Shown: positions 8,711-17,693, numbered from the stretch's first letter. The stretch is 64,000 bases of DNA from Gracilibacillus salinarum (GCF_022919575.1 NZ_CP095071.1:4737264-4801263), one strand, 5' to 3'. The notes: generated from the letters alone by a model not told the origin. Numbers and translations: made by a program.

Positions 8711-9955
8711 ATGCGAGAAATGAAAGTCTTAGTGAAAGATTCAGTTGTTGTCTTAACGGTTGTCTCCAGCTTGTTTTTTGCTCAGTCGGTAAGTGCAGAA
8801 ACAAAGGAAGAGATTTCGTCACAGCGTTCGGAAGTACAATCTGATATTGATCAGAAAGAGCAAGAGATTCAAGAAATCAAAACAGATTTGATTGAATTAA
8901 ATGAACAAATCACACGGTTTGATGAAGCAATTGAAGATAATGAAGAAGTGATTCAAGAAACGGAAAAAGAAATGGACAATGTAGAATCGGAAGTACAAGA
9001 TTTAGAGTCTAATATTGATTCCATCCAGGAAAAGATTGATCAGCGTAATGAAATTCTAAAAGAAAGAATAGCTTCTTTACAGGAAAACGGTGGATCATCA
9101 AGTTATCTTGAAGTGATTTTTGGTGCTAAAAGTTTTCTGGATCTAATTGACCGAGCTACACTAGTACATAAGATTACCCAAGCAGATAAAAACCTGCTGG
9201 AAAGCCAGGAGCAAGATAAACTAGAGATTGAAAAAGATAAAGCAGAGCATGATGAAAAACTACAAGAATTAGAAGACATGAAGGCAAAATATGAAGAAAT
9301 GCAACAACAGATTGTTGCACAAAAAGAACAAAACGAAGATTTAAAGTCAGAATTGCAACAGAAAGAAGAAGAAAATAGCGATATTCTTGACGATTTGAAA
9401 ATTGAAGAAGAAGTATTAGCAAAAAAACAAAAAGCTTTGGAAGAAGCAGAAGCTCAGCAGACAGCTGCAACTAGCAGTAGTCAATCAACATCATCAAGCA
9501 GCTCTAGCAAAAATGTGATTGACCAATATGCAAGTGAATCATCTGCACCAGTATCTGCAGGAAGCGGTGCACTTCAAACTGCAATGACAGCAGGTAACAA
9601 ATATATCGGTAATTCCGTTTATGTTTTTGGTGGAGGCAGAACTGCATATGATGTGGCAAATGGTCGATTTGATTGCTCTGGATTCGTAAGTTGGGCATTC
9701 CGCCAGGCGGGTATTAGTATTCCTGCAAGTACATCTGCATTATCATCTGTTGGCGAAAGAGTATCTGCAAGTAACATGCAGCCAGGTGATTTAGTATTCT
9801 TTAATACTTACAAAACAAATGGTCATGTTGGAATTTATTTAGGAAACAATAAATTTATCGGATCTCAAAGTTCAACTGGCGTAGCAATTGAAAGTATGAG
9901 CAGCGGTTATTGGAAATCTACATTCTCTGGTTATGTACGCCGTATTGCACAATAA
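8711..9955 (+). CDS. CwlO-like NlpC/P60 peptidoglycan endopeptidase
   Basis: Secreted cell-wall hydrolase expected to cut D,L-endopeptide bonds in peptidoglycan during growth. A signal peptide (about residues 1-29) precedes a long Glu/Lys/Gln-rich coiled coil (about 30-250), a Ser-rich linker, and a C-terminal NlpC/P60 domain with catalytic Cys322 (FDCSGF) and His372 (GHVGIY). This domain order matches B. subtilis CwlO and PcsB-like proteins. The start follows GGGGAG. It is a single-gene unit between its own promoter and a strong terminator. FtsEX control, known for CwlO, cannot be judged from this window. Confidence 0.87.
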   Translation: MREMKVLVKDSVVVLTVVSSLFFAQSVSAETKEEISSQRSEVQSDIDQKEQEIQEIKTDLIELNEQITRFDEAIEDNEEVIQETEKEMDNVESEVQDLESNIDSIQEKIDQRNEILKERIASLQENGGSSSYLEVIFGAKSFLDLIDRATLVHKITQADKNLLESQEQDKLEIEKDKAEHDEKLQELEDMKAKYEEMQQQIVAQKEQNEDLKSELQQKEEENSDILDDLKIEEEVLAKKQKALEEAEAQQTAATSSSQSTSSSSSSKNVIDQYASESSAPVSAGSGALQTAMTAGNKYIGNSVYVFGGGRTAYDVANGRFDCSGFVSWAFRQAGISIPASTSALSSVGERVSASNMQPGDLVFFNTYKTNGHVGIYLGNNKFIGSQSSTGVAIESMSSGYWKSTFSGYVRRIAQ

Positions 9956-9960
9956 TAAAA

Positions 9961-9992
9961 AAACAAGTGAGCCAAAGCTCACTTGTTTTTTT
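9961..9992 (+). terminator. Terminator of the cwlO-like gene
   Basis: A perfect 12-bp stem (AAACAAGTGAGC / GCTCACTTGTTT) with a 5-base loop, A-rich before and T-rich after, immediately downstream of the stop codon. Confidence 0.9.
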
Positions 9993-9997
9993 GTGCT

Positions 9998-10200
9998 CAG
10001 TCAAGAAAGTATATAAGTCTGGTCACAGCAGTAATCATATTGAATAGGAAGTTGTTTATTAATGAAGTCAATTAGGACCGGGTGGTTTATGCCCGTTTTT
10101 TCTGGTTAAAGAAAGCATAAGTATAGTCATAAAGGTGAATTGCATAATCATGCTCAAATGAAGTAAGAATTCCTATAATAAGGAGTATGGAAAGTGTTAA
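9998..10200. repeat. Repeat-family flanks without a core
   Basis: The left outer flank (tcaagaaagtatataag... to catattgaa at about 10045) joins directly to the right outer flank (taggaagttgtttattaa) and the GC-rich hairpin (ACCGGG ... CCCGTTTTTT, 10077-10100). The inverted-repeat core with modules B and C is missing. A second decayed flank-like piece follows at about 10108-10196. It reads like a deletion scar of a composite element. Confidence 0.6.
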
Positions 10201-10232
10201 TTTTTTCACAGTCTACACATACAGCATAAGGA

Positions 10233-10261
10233 AAAGCCGAGCAGGATAGCTGCTCGGCTTT
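10233..10261. terminator. Hairpin between convergent cwlO-like and bacilliredoxin genes
   Basis: A 12-bp perfect stem (AAAGCCGAGCAG / CTGCTCGGCTTT) with a five-base loop. The T-tract is short on either strand, so termination strength is uncertain. Confidence 0.45.
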
Positions 10262-10268
10262 GTACTAA

Positions 10269-10470
10269 GTCAAGAAAGTATAAATTTTAGGCTATATGAT
10301 GTTCGCTGACAGAAACGGCCACGTCCGGCTCCAGCGCCCAGAGACTAGGCGACTTCGCGAAATCACCCTACGATAAGTCATCATCGATTCGCAAGCTCAC
10401 CGTGATTCCTTTATCTCAGTTGATTCGCTCCACTCGCTGCGTCTCTAAACGGGCGCTTGCGCCTTTGTTC
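10269..10470 (+). repeat. Module A repeat, copy 1 of 3 (202 bp)
   Basis: Begins gtcaagaaagtataaattt and ends gcgcctttgttc. It has exactly the same length as the copies at 38577 and 54099, and differs from them at only a handful of positions. It is GC-richer than surrounding intergenic DNA and abuts the 3' end of the bacilliredoxin gene. No open reading frame of substance is conserved in it. Confidence 0.9.
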
Positions 10471-10476
10471 ATGTTG

Positions 10477-10905
10477 CTAGCAATATTTTGTATAGGCATC
10501 TGTCAGCTGAGAAACGATATCTTCTACTTCATAGCCTTCAATTTGTTCACGAGGAATAAAGTGTTTTAGTTCGCCATCTTTAACAACTGCCATTGATGGT
10601 GAAGAGGGTTCCACACCTTGGAAATAGTCTCGCATTTTCGCTGTTGCATCGCGATCCTGTCCAGCAAATACAGTCACTAATTGGACTGGTTTTGTTTCTC
10701 CTTGAAGTGATTCAATAGCTGCAGGTCTTGCTAATCCAGCAGCACAACCACAAACAGAGTTAATCACGATCAGAGCTGAATCTTTATTTGTATTCATAAA
10801 TTCATCGACTTCATCTGGTGTAACTAGTTCGTTAAAGCCAGCGTTCGTTAGTTCATCTCGCATTGGTTGTGCAATTTCTCTCATATATTGTTCATAAGCG
10901 TTCAT
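10477..10905 (-). CDS. brxA: Bacilliredoxin (BrxA/BrxB, YphP/YqiW family)
   Basis: Thiol-disulfide protein that removes bacillithiol from S-bacillithiolated proteins after oxidative stress. It has the family's CGC active site (Cys52-Gly-Cys54) in SVCGCAAGLARPAA, and conserved TVFAGQDRDATAKMRDYF and PSSPS segments. At 142 residues it is full length. Similarity is closer to YphP (BrxA) than YqiW (BrxB) by eye, but this choice is tentative. A GGAGGT site precedes the start. It stands alone, separated by a short gap from the pab genes read in the same direction. Confidence 0.88.
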   Translation of the reverse strand: MNAYEQYMREIAQPMRDELTNAGFNELVTPDEVDEFMNTNKDSALIVINSVCGCAAGLARPAAIESLQGETKPVQLVTVFAGQDRDATAKMRDYFQGVEPSSPSMAVVKDGELKHFIPREQIEGYEVEDIVSQLTDAYTKYC

Positions 10906-10960
10906 TAGTTTACCTCCTCTAATACATGACTAATTTGATTTTAACAAATCTTGCTGCATA

Positions 10961-12700
10961 CTACGACCTATTTGTTTTAAAAGAATCAGAAATATTTACT
11001 TTTAACCAGCCTCTGACACTATTGATAAACCAGATCTGATCACAGTTGTCCAGCTCGTTAAGTGAAATCGACTTTTCTTTTATTTTATTTTCCAGTAATA
11101 AGCGCTGTCGGAACGTACCTGGCAATAATCCGTCCGAAACAGGAGGGGTGAAGAACTCTCCGTTTTTCTCGATAACGATATTTCCAATCGTAAATTCTGT
11201 TACGTAACGATTTTTATTCCAAAGTAATGAGGTAAATACCTCTTCGGGCTGGTGTTCTGAAATTTTGTTATAAGTTGATCGGTTTGTAGTCTTATGATAT
11301 AAATAAATCTCTTCTTTATTAACCGCAAACGGTGCAATAATCGCAGAGATTGGTTGCGTTATAGAGGTTACCATTTCACTATTTAATTCCATTTCACCAT
11401 CACGATGATAAATAAGCTTTACTTTGTAGGAACCAGATGTAGATCTTGCTGCTAAAGACAGCAATTTAGAACGAATAGGATGTTCTGAAAAAGAAAAGCC
11501 AAAATACTGAGCTGAATTGGCTAATCTCGATAAATGTTCCTCTAATAAAGGGTATTCGCCATCCTTTAATAGCAGTGATTCAATTAAAGAAATTTCTTTA
11601 TGCTGTTGTTTCAAGATCTCTGCTTTTTGCTGAAGTTCTTGGTATTCCCCTTCACTTGAAGAGTCCCATGTAATGCCACCACCGGTTCCGTAAGTTGCTT
11701 TGTTTCCGTTGATAAGGACAGTTCGAATCGGGACATTAAATGTAGCTGAGCGATCAGGGCTAATAAAGCCAATGGCTCCACAATATATTTCACGAGGCGT
11801 ATTCTCTAATGTCGCAATATATTTCATTGTTTCCACTTTAGGCGCACCTGTTATGGAACCACAAGGAAATAACGCTCTAAACCATTCGTAAATTGTATTT
11901 GTTTCCAACTCTGCTGTAATAGTAGAAGTCATTTGGTGAACAGTTGGATATGATTCTATATCAAATAAGCTTTTCACTCGAACTGATCCTGGCTTGGCTA
12001 TTCTTCCGAGATCATTTCGAAGTAAATCCACAATCATTACATTTTCTGCTTGATCTTTCGTTGAATGTTTTAATCGCTTTTTCAATTGCTCGTCTTCCTC
12101 GAACGTTTTTCCTCTTTTGATTGTCCCTTTCATAGGCTTCGTTGTAATCCTGTTATTTTCCACAGAAAAAAATAATTCTGGGGAAACAGATAAAATCTGC
12201 TGTGTACCTATGTCTAAATAGGCACAGTAGGAAGCATGCTGATTAGCGAGCAACTGCTGATAATAGTGATAAGCAGATCCATTGAAGTTTGCTTCGAGTC
12301 TTGTTGTGTAATTGACCTGATAGGTGTTACCCTCAGCTATCGCGTTTTTAATATGATGGATATGTTTGTGATATTGCTGGTAATCCGTTGTAATATGCCA
12401 ATTTGACAACTGCTGCAATGATTGTTCGGTATCTGTTTGCTTGTTGACTATCTTTTCATACGCTCCAAACCAGATAAGTGGCAGTTGCTGATTAGTATTC
12501 ACTTCATAAGCAGGATCAAAAGCGGGGGCTGCTTCGTACGAGACAAATCCTGCAATATAATAGCCGTTATTTAAATAGTCTTCTATCTCTTGAAAAATCC
12601 GATGTACCTGCTTGATGTTATCTGTTTTCCAAACTTGGACAGGGTCAATAAATTGCTGGATATCTTGATTAAAATTAAATTGTAAAAAGGGCAGTGTCAT
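10961..12700 (-). CDS. Aminodeoxychorismate synthase component I fused to aminodeoxychorismate lyase (PabB-PabC)
   Basis: Bifunctional enzyme for p-aminobenzoate, the folate precursor. Residues ~1-350 are the chorismate-binding domain that aminates chorismate, with PMKGTIKRG, DLLRNDLGR, FPCGSITGAPK and GAIGF motifs. Residues ~370-579 are a class IV aminotransferase-like lyase domain that releases pyruvate. B. subtilis encodes these as separate pabB and pabC genes. The start overlaps the pabA stop as ATGA, so the amidotransferase and synthase are co-translated. The lyase half is shorter than stand-alone PabC but keeps the C-terminal substrate-loop region. Confidence 0.88.
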   Translation of the reverse strand: MTLPFLQFNFNQDIQQFIDPVQVWKTDNIKQVHRIFQEIEDYLNNGYYIAGFVSYEAAPAFDPAYEVNTNQQLPLIWFGAYEKIVNKQTDTEQSLQQLSNWHITTDYQQYHKHIHHIKNAIAEGNTYQVNYTTRLEANFNGSAYHYYQQLLANQHASYCAYLDIGTQQILSVSPELFFSVENNRITTKPMKGTIKRGKTFEEDEQLKKRLKHSTKDQAENVMIVDLLRNDLGRIAKPGSVRVKSLFDIESYPTVHQMTSTITAELETNTIYEWFRALFPCGSITGAPKVETMKYIATLENTPREIYCGAIGFISPDRSATFNVPIRTVLINGNKATYGTGGGITWDSSSEGEYQELQQKAEILKQQHKEISLIESLLLKDGEYPLLEEHLSRLANSAQYFGFSFSEHPIRSKLLSLAARSTSGSYKVKLIYHRDGEMELNSEMVTSITQPISAIIAPFAVNKEEIYLYHKTTNRSTYNKISEHQPEEVFTSLLWNKNRYVTEFTIGNIVIEKNGEFFTPPVSDGLLPGTFRQRLLLENKIKEKSISLNELDNCDQIWFINSVRGWLKVNISDSFKTNRS

Positions 12701-13272
12701 TTAGATCTCTCCATTGCTTGAATGTAACTATTCCGGATTATGTCAAAACCAAATTCCGTTAAAATGGCTTCAGGGTGAAATTGAATACCTTCTACTTTAA
12801 ACTGACGATGTTTGATACCCATTATTTCATTCGTAGTTGTATGCGCAGTTATGGCAAACTGTTCAGGAATCTGATGGGTAACCAATGAATGATACCTCGT
12901 CACGTTGATCTGGTCAGGAATTCCTTTGAAAACGCCTGTACCGGTATGGTTTATCATAGAAGTTTTGCCATGCATGGGTGCATTTGCTCTGCTCACAGAA
13001 CCACCGAAATAATGTGCGATTATCTGCATACCTAAACATACACCAAAGATCGGAACGGTAGCATAGAAATGTTCTAATATTTTAAGGCATTCTATTTGGT
13101 GTTGGGGTGCACCAGGACCAGGTGAAATAACAATCAAGTTAGGTTGCAACTCTTCGAGTTGTTCGATCGTGGTTTCATTGACTCGAACAACTCGTACCGT
13201 TTTAGTTAGTTGTCTGTAGTACTGAGCGAGGTTGTATGTAAATGAATCATAATTATCGATAATGACAATCAA
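12697..13272 (-). CDS. pabA: Glutamine amidotransferase, aminodeoxychorismate/anthranilate synthase component II
   Basis: Class I glutamine amidotransferase that supplies ammonia to the PabB half encoded immediately downstream. Motifs are DNYDSFTYNL, SPGPGAP, the nucleophile in FGVCLGMQ, and the His-Glu pair in QFHPEAILT. Length 191 residues is typical. It probably starts at TTG, preceded by AGAAAGGAAG. In many Bacillaceae one protein serves both folate and tryptophan synthesis; here the neighbour points to folate. Confidence 0.87.
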   Translation of the reverse strand: MIVIIDNYDSFTYNLAQYYRQLTKTVRVVRVNETTIEQLEELQPNLIVISPGPGAPQHQIECLKILEHFYATVPIFGVCLGMQIIAHYFGGSVSRANAPMHGKTSMINHTGTGVFKGIPDQINVTRYHSLVTHQIPEQFAITAHTTTNEIMGIKHRQFKVEGIQFHPEAILTEFGFDIIRNSYIQAMERSK

Positions 13273-13413
13273 AGGTTTCTTCCTTTCTGTATCAATATAC
13301 CATTAGTTATTATAGCCGATAAGCCCCTTCGTTACGAACAAAATGTTAATTTTTAATCATATTTCTTCTCATAAGCGCCTGTTTAATGAGAGCTGTGGCA
13401 GTAAATGATGAAC

Positions 13414-13442
13414 TTGATATTATTTGACAATACAGCTATAAT
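13414..13442 (+). promoter_or_regulatory. Predicted promoter of the yclNOP genes
   Basis: TTGATA (13414-13419) and TATAAT (13437-13442) with 17-base spacing. The Fur box starts 16 bases after the -10 box, so Fur would cover the transcription start. Confidence 0.65.
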
Positions 13443-13457
13443 TAAATTTGTTAAAAC

Positions 13458-13476
13458 GATAATGATGATCATTATC
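13458..13476 (+). promoter_or_regulatory. Fur box upstream of yclN
   Basis: GATAATGATGATCATTATC, a 19-bp palindrome that differs from the Fur consensus GATAATGATAATCATTATC at one position. This indicates iron-repressed expression of the siderophore importer. Confidence 0.9.
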
Positions 13477-13508
13477 AATTAAAAATATACAGAATATGAG
13501 GATTACAA

Positions 13509-14465
13509 ATGAGATTATGGATGCTATTAATTATTGCCATTATACTGTCATTTATATCGCTTTTTGTAGGTGCGATAGATATTAAGATAAGTGATTTGCT
13601 CGACTTTCATTCTGATAAGTTTCAAATCTTCTTAGTTAGTAGAGTACCTCGATTACTGGCGATTATTTTGGCAGGGGCCGGAATGAGTATTGCAGGCTTA
13701 ATTATGCAAAGTTTGAGTCGCAATAAATTTGTTTCTCCTACAACGGCAGGAACATTGGATGCAGCTAAATTAGGAATCATGATTTCCATGCTGTTTCTAA
13801 CGAACGTTACATATACACAGCAAGTTATATTTAGTTTTGCATTTGCTTTAGCAGGAACATTTATTTTTATGCAAATTTTAGATCGAATAAAATTTAAAGA
13901 TGTTATTTTTGTACCATTAATCGGGATTATGTATGGAAATATCCTATCATCTATCACAACGTTCTTCGGATATGAAGCAGACATTCTGCAAAACATTTCA
14001 TCTTGGCTGATGGGCAGCTTCACATTAATTATTGCTGGCCGTTATGAATTGTTATATGTCAGTATACCAGCTGTTATATTGGCATACCTTTATGCAAACA
14101 AGTTCACCGTAGCTGGAATGGGGGAGGATTTTGCCAAGAATATTGGATTAAGCTATAAGTTCGTACTTAACATTGGGCTGGTTCTAGTTGCAATCATCTC
14201 TACTTCCGTCGTTCTAACTGTTGGTATGATACCTTTCTTAGGACTGATTGTGCCAAATATTGTCTCTCTTTATCTTGGTGATAACTTACGAAAAACCATT
14301 CCACATACAATGGTTCTTGGGGTTGTATTTCTATTAATCTGTGACATTTTGGGTCGTATCATTATTCATCCATATGAGATACCAGTAAACGTAACGGTTG
14401 CGGTAATCGGAAGTGCGATCTTCTTAATTATGTTACTTAGGGGGAGAGCATATGCGAAAAAATAG
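13509..14465 (+). CDS. yclN: Siderophore ABC transporter permease (YclN-like)
   Basis: FecCD-type membrane subunit of a ferric-siderophore importer. It has about nine hydrophobic helices and typical RVPRLLAIILAGAGMSIAGLIMQ and GMIPFLGLIVPNIV segments. Gene order permease-permease-ATPase-binding protein, protein lengths and similarity match B. subtilis yclNOPQ, the petrobactin importer. Length is 318 residues. The start follows GAGGAT. It overlaps the next permease by 14 bases. Confidence 0.87.
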   Translation: MRLWMLLIIAIILSFISLFVGAIDIKISDLLDFHSDKFQIFLVSRVPRLLAIILAGAGMSIAGLIMQSLSRNKFVSPTTAGTLDAAKLGIMISMLFLTNVTYTQQVIFSFAFALAGTFIFMQILDRIKFKDVIFVPLIGIMYGNILSSITTFFGYEADILQNISSWLMGSFTLIIAGRYELLYVSIPAVILAYLYANKFTVAGMGEDFAKNIGLSYKFVLNIGLVLVAIISTSVVLTVGMIPFLGLIVPNIVSLYLGDNLRKTIPHTMVLGVVFLLICDILGRIIIHPYEIPVNVTVAVIGSAIFLIMLLRGRAYAKK

Positions 14466-15405
14466 TACGAAGTTAGTCTTTTTAGTCATACTGGTAATCA
14501 TTTCTGTGCTTTTATATGGATTTTATGATATTAAAGGTGGCTTTGATTATGCCTTTCCCAAACGTGTCGTTAAAATTTTAGCGATGATTGTAACAGGAGT
14601 AGCAATCTCTTATGCTACCGTCGTGTTCCAGACCATAACCCATAACCGAATTTTGACCCCTTCGATAATGGGAATGGGTTCCATGTATGAGGTAGTTCAG
14701 ACGTTAATCTATTTCTTTGCGGGTTCAATGTCGGTCTGGGTAGTCAATCGATATTTAAATTTTGGAGCCGCAATTTTAGCGATGGTTTTATTTGCGTTGA
14801 TTTTATATCGTTTTCTATTCCGTTCGGATAAGCACCCTATTTATCTATTATTATTAATTGGAATGATAATAGGGACACTGTTAGGTAGCTTTGTTACATT
14901 TTTGCAGGTGCTGATAGATCCTGTTGAATATTTAAGCTTACAAACGATGTTATTTGCAAGTTTTACAAAGGTGAAAGCCGAATTGTTATACATTGCTATC
15001 GGGATTTTAATTGTTTCGTTTATTTATGGCTACCGTATTATGGATAAACTTGATGTTATGTCGCTGGGACGTGAGAACGCGATGAATCTAGGTATTAACT
15101 ATGATCGGATGGTGATGAATATTTTAATCTTATCATCCGTATTGATTGCGACATCGACTGCATTAGTTGGGCCTATTACATTTCTAGGATTAATTGTTGC
15201 AAACTTAGCGTATCAGTATTTGGTCACCTATAAGCATTCTATCTTAATTTTAGGGGCAAGTTTAATTAGTATCATTGCATTAGTGGGAGGACAATTTCTT
15301 GTAGAGCATATTTTTGAACTGCGCACTACATTAAGTGTCATTATTAACTTTATTGGTGGAATTTACTTTATTTACTTATTATTAAAAGAAAGCAGGGCTG
15401 CATGA
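14452..15405 (+). CDS. yclO: Siderophore ABC transporter permease (YclO-like)
   Basis: Second FecCD-type permease, forming a heterodimeric channel with the preceding protein. Helical hydrophobic pattern over 317 residues and the conserved VGPITFLGLIVANLAYQ segment support the call. A GGGGGAGAG ribosome-binding site lies inside the upstream gene. The stop overlaps the ATPase start. Confidence 0.87.
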   Translation: MRKNSTKLVFLVILVIISVLLYGFYDIKGGFDYAFPKRVVKILAMIVTGVAISYATVVFQTITHNRILTPSIMGMGSMYEVVQTLIYFFAGSMSVWVVNRYLNFGAAILAMVLFALILYRFLFRSDKHPIYLLLLIGMIIGTLLGSFVTFLQVLIDPVEYLSLQTMLFASFTKVKAELLYIAIGILIVSFIYGYRIMDKLDVMSLGRENAMNLGINYDRMVMNILILSSVLIATSTALVGPITFLGLIVANLAYQYLVTYKHSILILGASLISIIALVGGQFLVEHIFELRTTLSVIINFIGGIYFIYLLLKESRAA

Positions 15406-16172
15406 TGATAAAAATAAAGGAATTAACGAAGCGCTACGGTAAGAAAAATGTTGTAGAAGACGTTTCGGTAACGATTGAACCAGGTACTATTACATCATTT
15501 ATCGGCCCGAACGGTGCAGGTAAATCAACATTACTGTCAATGGTAAGTCGATTATTGGAAGCAGATTCTGGAGAAGTATTACTGGATCAAGGTAATGTAC
15601 AAAAATGGAAGTCAAATGAGTTTGCCAAGCGTGTATCGATTCTGAAACAATCGAACCATACAAACGTCCGTTTAACCGTCCGGGAACTGATCTCATTTGG
15701 TCGTTATCCATATTCAAAAGGCCGCTTAACGGAAAATGACCAAGAATACGTAGAGCAAGCGATGGATTATATGAATTTACATGCTTTGCAAGATCAATTT
15801 ATTGATGAGCTGTCTGGTGGGCAAAGACAGCGTGCCTTTATAGCAATGGTAATTGCTCAAGATACAGATTATATTTTATTGGATGAACCTTTAAATAATT
15901 TGGATATGAAACATTCTGTACAAATCATGAAAATTTTACGGAGGCTTGTCAATGAATTGGGTAAAACAGTTGTGATTGTATTACACGATATTAACTTCGC
16001 ATCGGTTTATTCGGATCGTATTGTCGCTTTAAAGGATGGGAAACTGGTGAAAAATGGTCCGACAAACGACATTATTAACTCTGAAGCTCTCCGGGACATC
16101 TATGATATGGATATTCCGGTTCAAGAGCAGAATGGTTGTCGTATATGTGTATATTTTAATGCGCAATCGTAA
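15402..16172 (+). CDS. yclP: Siderophore ABC transporter ATPase (YclP-like)
   Basis: ATP-binding subunit energising the YclNO-type channel on the cytoplasmic face. It has a Walker A GPNGAGKST (residues 35-43), the signature LSGGQRQR, Walker B YILLDEP and a switch His in VIVLHDINFA. Length 256 residues is normal for FecE-like proteins. The start overlaps the upstream stop (ATGATGA), consistent with coupling. Confidence 0.9.
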   Translation: MMIKIKELTKRYGKKNVVEDVSVTIEPGTITSFIGPNGAGKSTLLSMVSRLLEADSGEVLLDQGNVQKWKSNEFAKRVSILKQSNHTNVRLTVRELISFGRYPYSKGRLTENDQEYVEQAMDYMNLHALQDQFIDELSGGQRQRAFIAMVIAQDTDYILLDEPLNNLDMKHSVQIMKILRRLVNELGKTVVIVLHDINFASVYSDRIVALKDGKLVKNGPTNDIINSEALRDIYDMDIPVQEQNGCRICVYFNAQS

Positions 16173-16295
16173 ATTTTTTTGAAATTGACAATAGCCTCGT
16201 CCTTAGTGTGCCGTAGTACTTCCTATGCTGTGATCTATCAAATGTCAGTCAGCTTCCTTGCTTAAAATATTAGTTCTTCTAATCGCGCAAGAAAT

Positions 16296-16326
16296 AAATG
16301 CCTTAATCGAAATTATTAAGGCATTT
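16296..16326 (+). terminator. Hairpin after yclP
   Basis: AAATGCCTTAAT / ATTAAGGCATTT is a 12-bp stem with a seven-base loop about 120 bases after yclP, followed by AT-rich sequence but no clear T-run. It separates yclNOP from yclQ, which has its own promoter. The 120 bases before it hold nothing I recognise. Confidence 0.5.
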
Positions 16327-16464
16327 AATAATTTGCAAAGAAGTTACAATTTGTTTTCGAATTTGAATTCCAATTTATCATAAATTATTTATAAGATCCT
16401 TGCATTGATACGATTAAGATTAATTATATTTACAATAATGTTTCAAAAACTTTGCATATTTTAA

Positions 16465-16493
16465 TTGACATCGGTCAAGTATTTGCATATAAT
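16465..16493 (+). promoter_or_regulatory. Predicted promoter of yclQ
   Basis: TTGACA (16465-16470) and TATAAT (16488-16493) with a 17-base spacer, a perfect sigma-A match. The Fur box begins 17 bases downstream of the -10 box. Confidence 0.75.
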
Positions 16494-16509
16494 GATAACT
16501 GTTCTCATT

Positions 16510-16528
16510 GATAACGATTATCATTATC
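16510..16528 (+). promoter_or_regulatory. Fur box upstream of yclQ
   Basis: GATAACGATTATCATTATC is a near-perfect 19-bp Fur palindrome placed over the expected transcription start, as in the yclN promoter. The binding protein is therefore controlled separately but by the same regulator. Confidence 0.88.
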
Positions 16529-16565
16529 GTCGAGGCGCATACAATAAAATAGGGGGAGTTACACG

Positions 16566-17639
16566 ATGAAAAAATGGAAAATTTTGTGTTTTATTCTAGT
16601 ATCATTAATTTTTGTTCTAGCAGCATGCGGAGGAGCAGATAATTCCGCAAGTGGAGAAGAGACTGCTGATCAAGAAGGACAAACAACAGAAGAAGGGAAC
16701 AGCGAAGGTTCAGAAGAGTCTACGGAAGAATCAAGTGACGAAGCTAGTTCTACATATCCAATGACGGTTTCATCTACAGTTTCTACATCTGAAAGCAGAG
16801 ATGGAAGTTCCACATATAATTTTGAAGACGTAACGTTTGAGTCAATGCCAGAAAAAATTGTTGTATTTGATTATGGTTTCTTGGATACTTTAGATTCACT
16901 TGGAGTTGAAGGCATTGTCGGCGTTGCAAAAGGTTCAACTTTACCAGAACATCTAGAAGAATACTCAGGTGATGCGTATACGAATATTGGTACACTTAAA
17001 GAGCCATTACTTGAAGATATTGCAGCTTTAGAGCCGGATGCCATTTTCATCTCAGGTCGTCAATCTGCATTCTATGACCAATTAAAAGAAATTACACCTA
17101 ATGTTGTCTTTGTTGGTACGCAACAAGAAGACTACTGGAATACATTCATGGCATCAGTTGACATCGCAACACAAATTTTTGGTAAAGAAGCAGAAGCTGA
17201 AGAATACCTTGCAAAATATGAAACAGCTTTAGAAGAGGTTAGTTCGCTAGCTGGTAATTTTGAGACAAGCTTAGTAACGATGTATAATGAAGGAAGTTTA
17301 TCTGGTTTCGCTACTAATTCTCGTTTTGGTTACGTTTATGACGTGTACGGTTTCCAACCAGTAACAGAAGACATTGAATCATCATCACATGGTTCGAATT
17401 TTGGATTTGAAGCAATTCTAGAATTTGACCCGGAAGTATTGTTTGTAATTGACCGTACTGCAGCAATTGGTGGGGATTCCAATATTGAGGCTGATATGGA
17501 AAATGATATTGTTAAACAAACGTCAGCGTACAAAAATGATCGTATTATTTATTTAGATGGACCACTTTGGTACTTGAGTGGCGGCGGTTTACAGTCAGAA
17601 CTTGCAAAAATTGAAGAGATCGTTGCGGAGTTAGAGTAA
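16566..17639 (+). CDS. yclQ: Siderophore-binding lipoprotein (YclQ-like, petrobactin type)
   Basis: Surface-anchored periplasmic-binding-protein-like receptor for a ferric siderophore. The signal peptide ends in LAAC (lipidated Cys21), followed by an acidic Ser/Glu linker and a FatB/YclQ-type domain. Diagnostic stretches shared with B. subtilis YclQ include VVFDYGFLDTLDSLG, GTLKEP, FVIDRTAAIGG and LDGPLWYLSGGGL. YclQ binds petrobactin in B. subtilis; the ligand here is inferred from similarity. It has its own promoter and Fur box, which allows higher expression than the permeases. Confidence 0.88.
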   Translation: MKKWKILCFILVSLIFVLAACGGADNSASGEETADQEGQTTEEGNSEGSEESTEESSDEASSTYPMTVSSTVSTSESRDGSSTYNFEDVTFESMPEKIVVFDYGFLDTLDSLGVEGIVGVAKGSTLPEHLEEYSGDAYTNIGTLKEPLLEDIAALEPDAIFISGRQSAFYDQLKEITPNVVFVGTQQEDYWNTFMASVDIATQIFGKEAEAEEYLAKYETALEEVSSLAGNFETSLVTMYNEGSLSGFATNSRFGYVYDVYGFQPVTEDIESSSHGSNFGFEAILEFDPEVLFVIDRTAAIGGDSNIEADMENDIVKQTSAYKNDRIIYLDGPLWYLSGGGLQSELAKIEEIVAELE

Positions 17640-17647
17640 ATCAAATC

Positions 17648-17692
17648 AAACCTACCGAAAGTCAGTAAACACTGATTTTCAGTAGGTTTTTA
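17648..17692 (+). terminator. Terminator of yclQ
   Basis: A stem of about 19 bp (left arm AAACCTACCGAAAGTCAGT, right arm ACTGATTTTCAGTAGGTTT, two G-T pairs) with an AAAC loop and a T-run directly after yclQ. Confidence 0.88.
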
Positions 17693-17693
17693 T

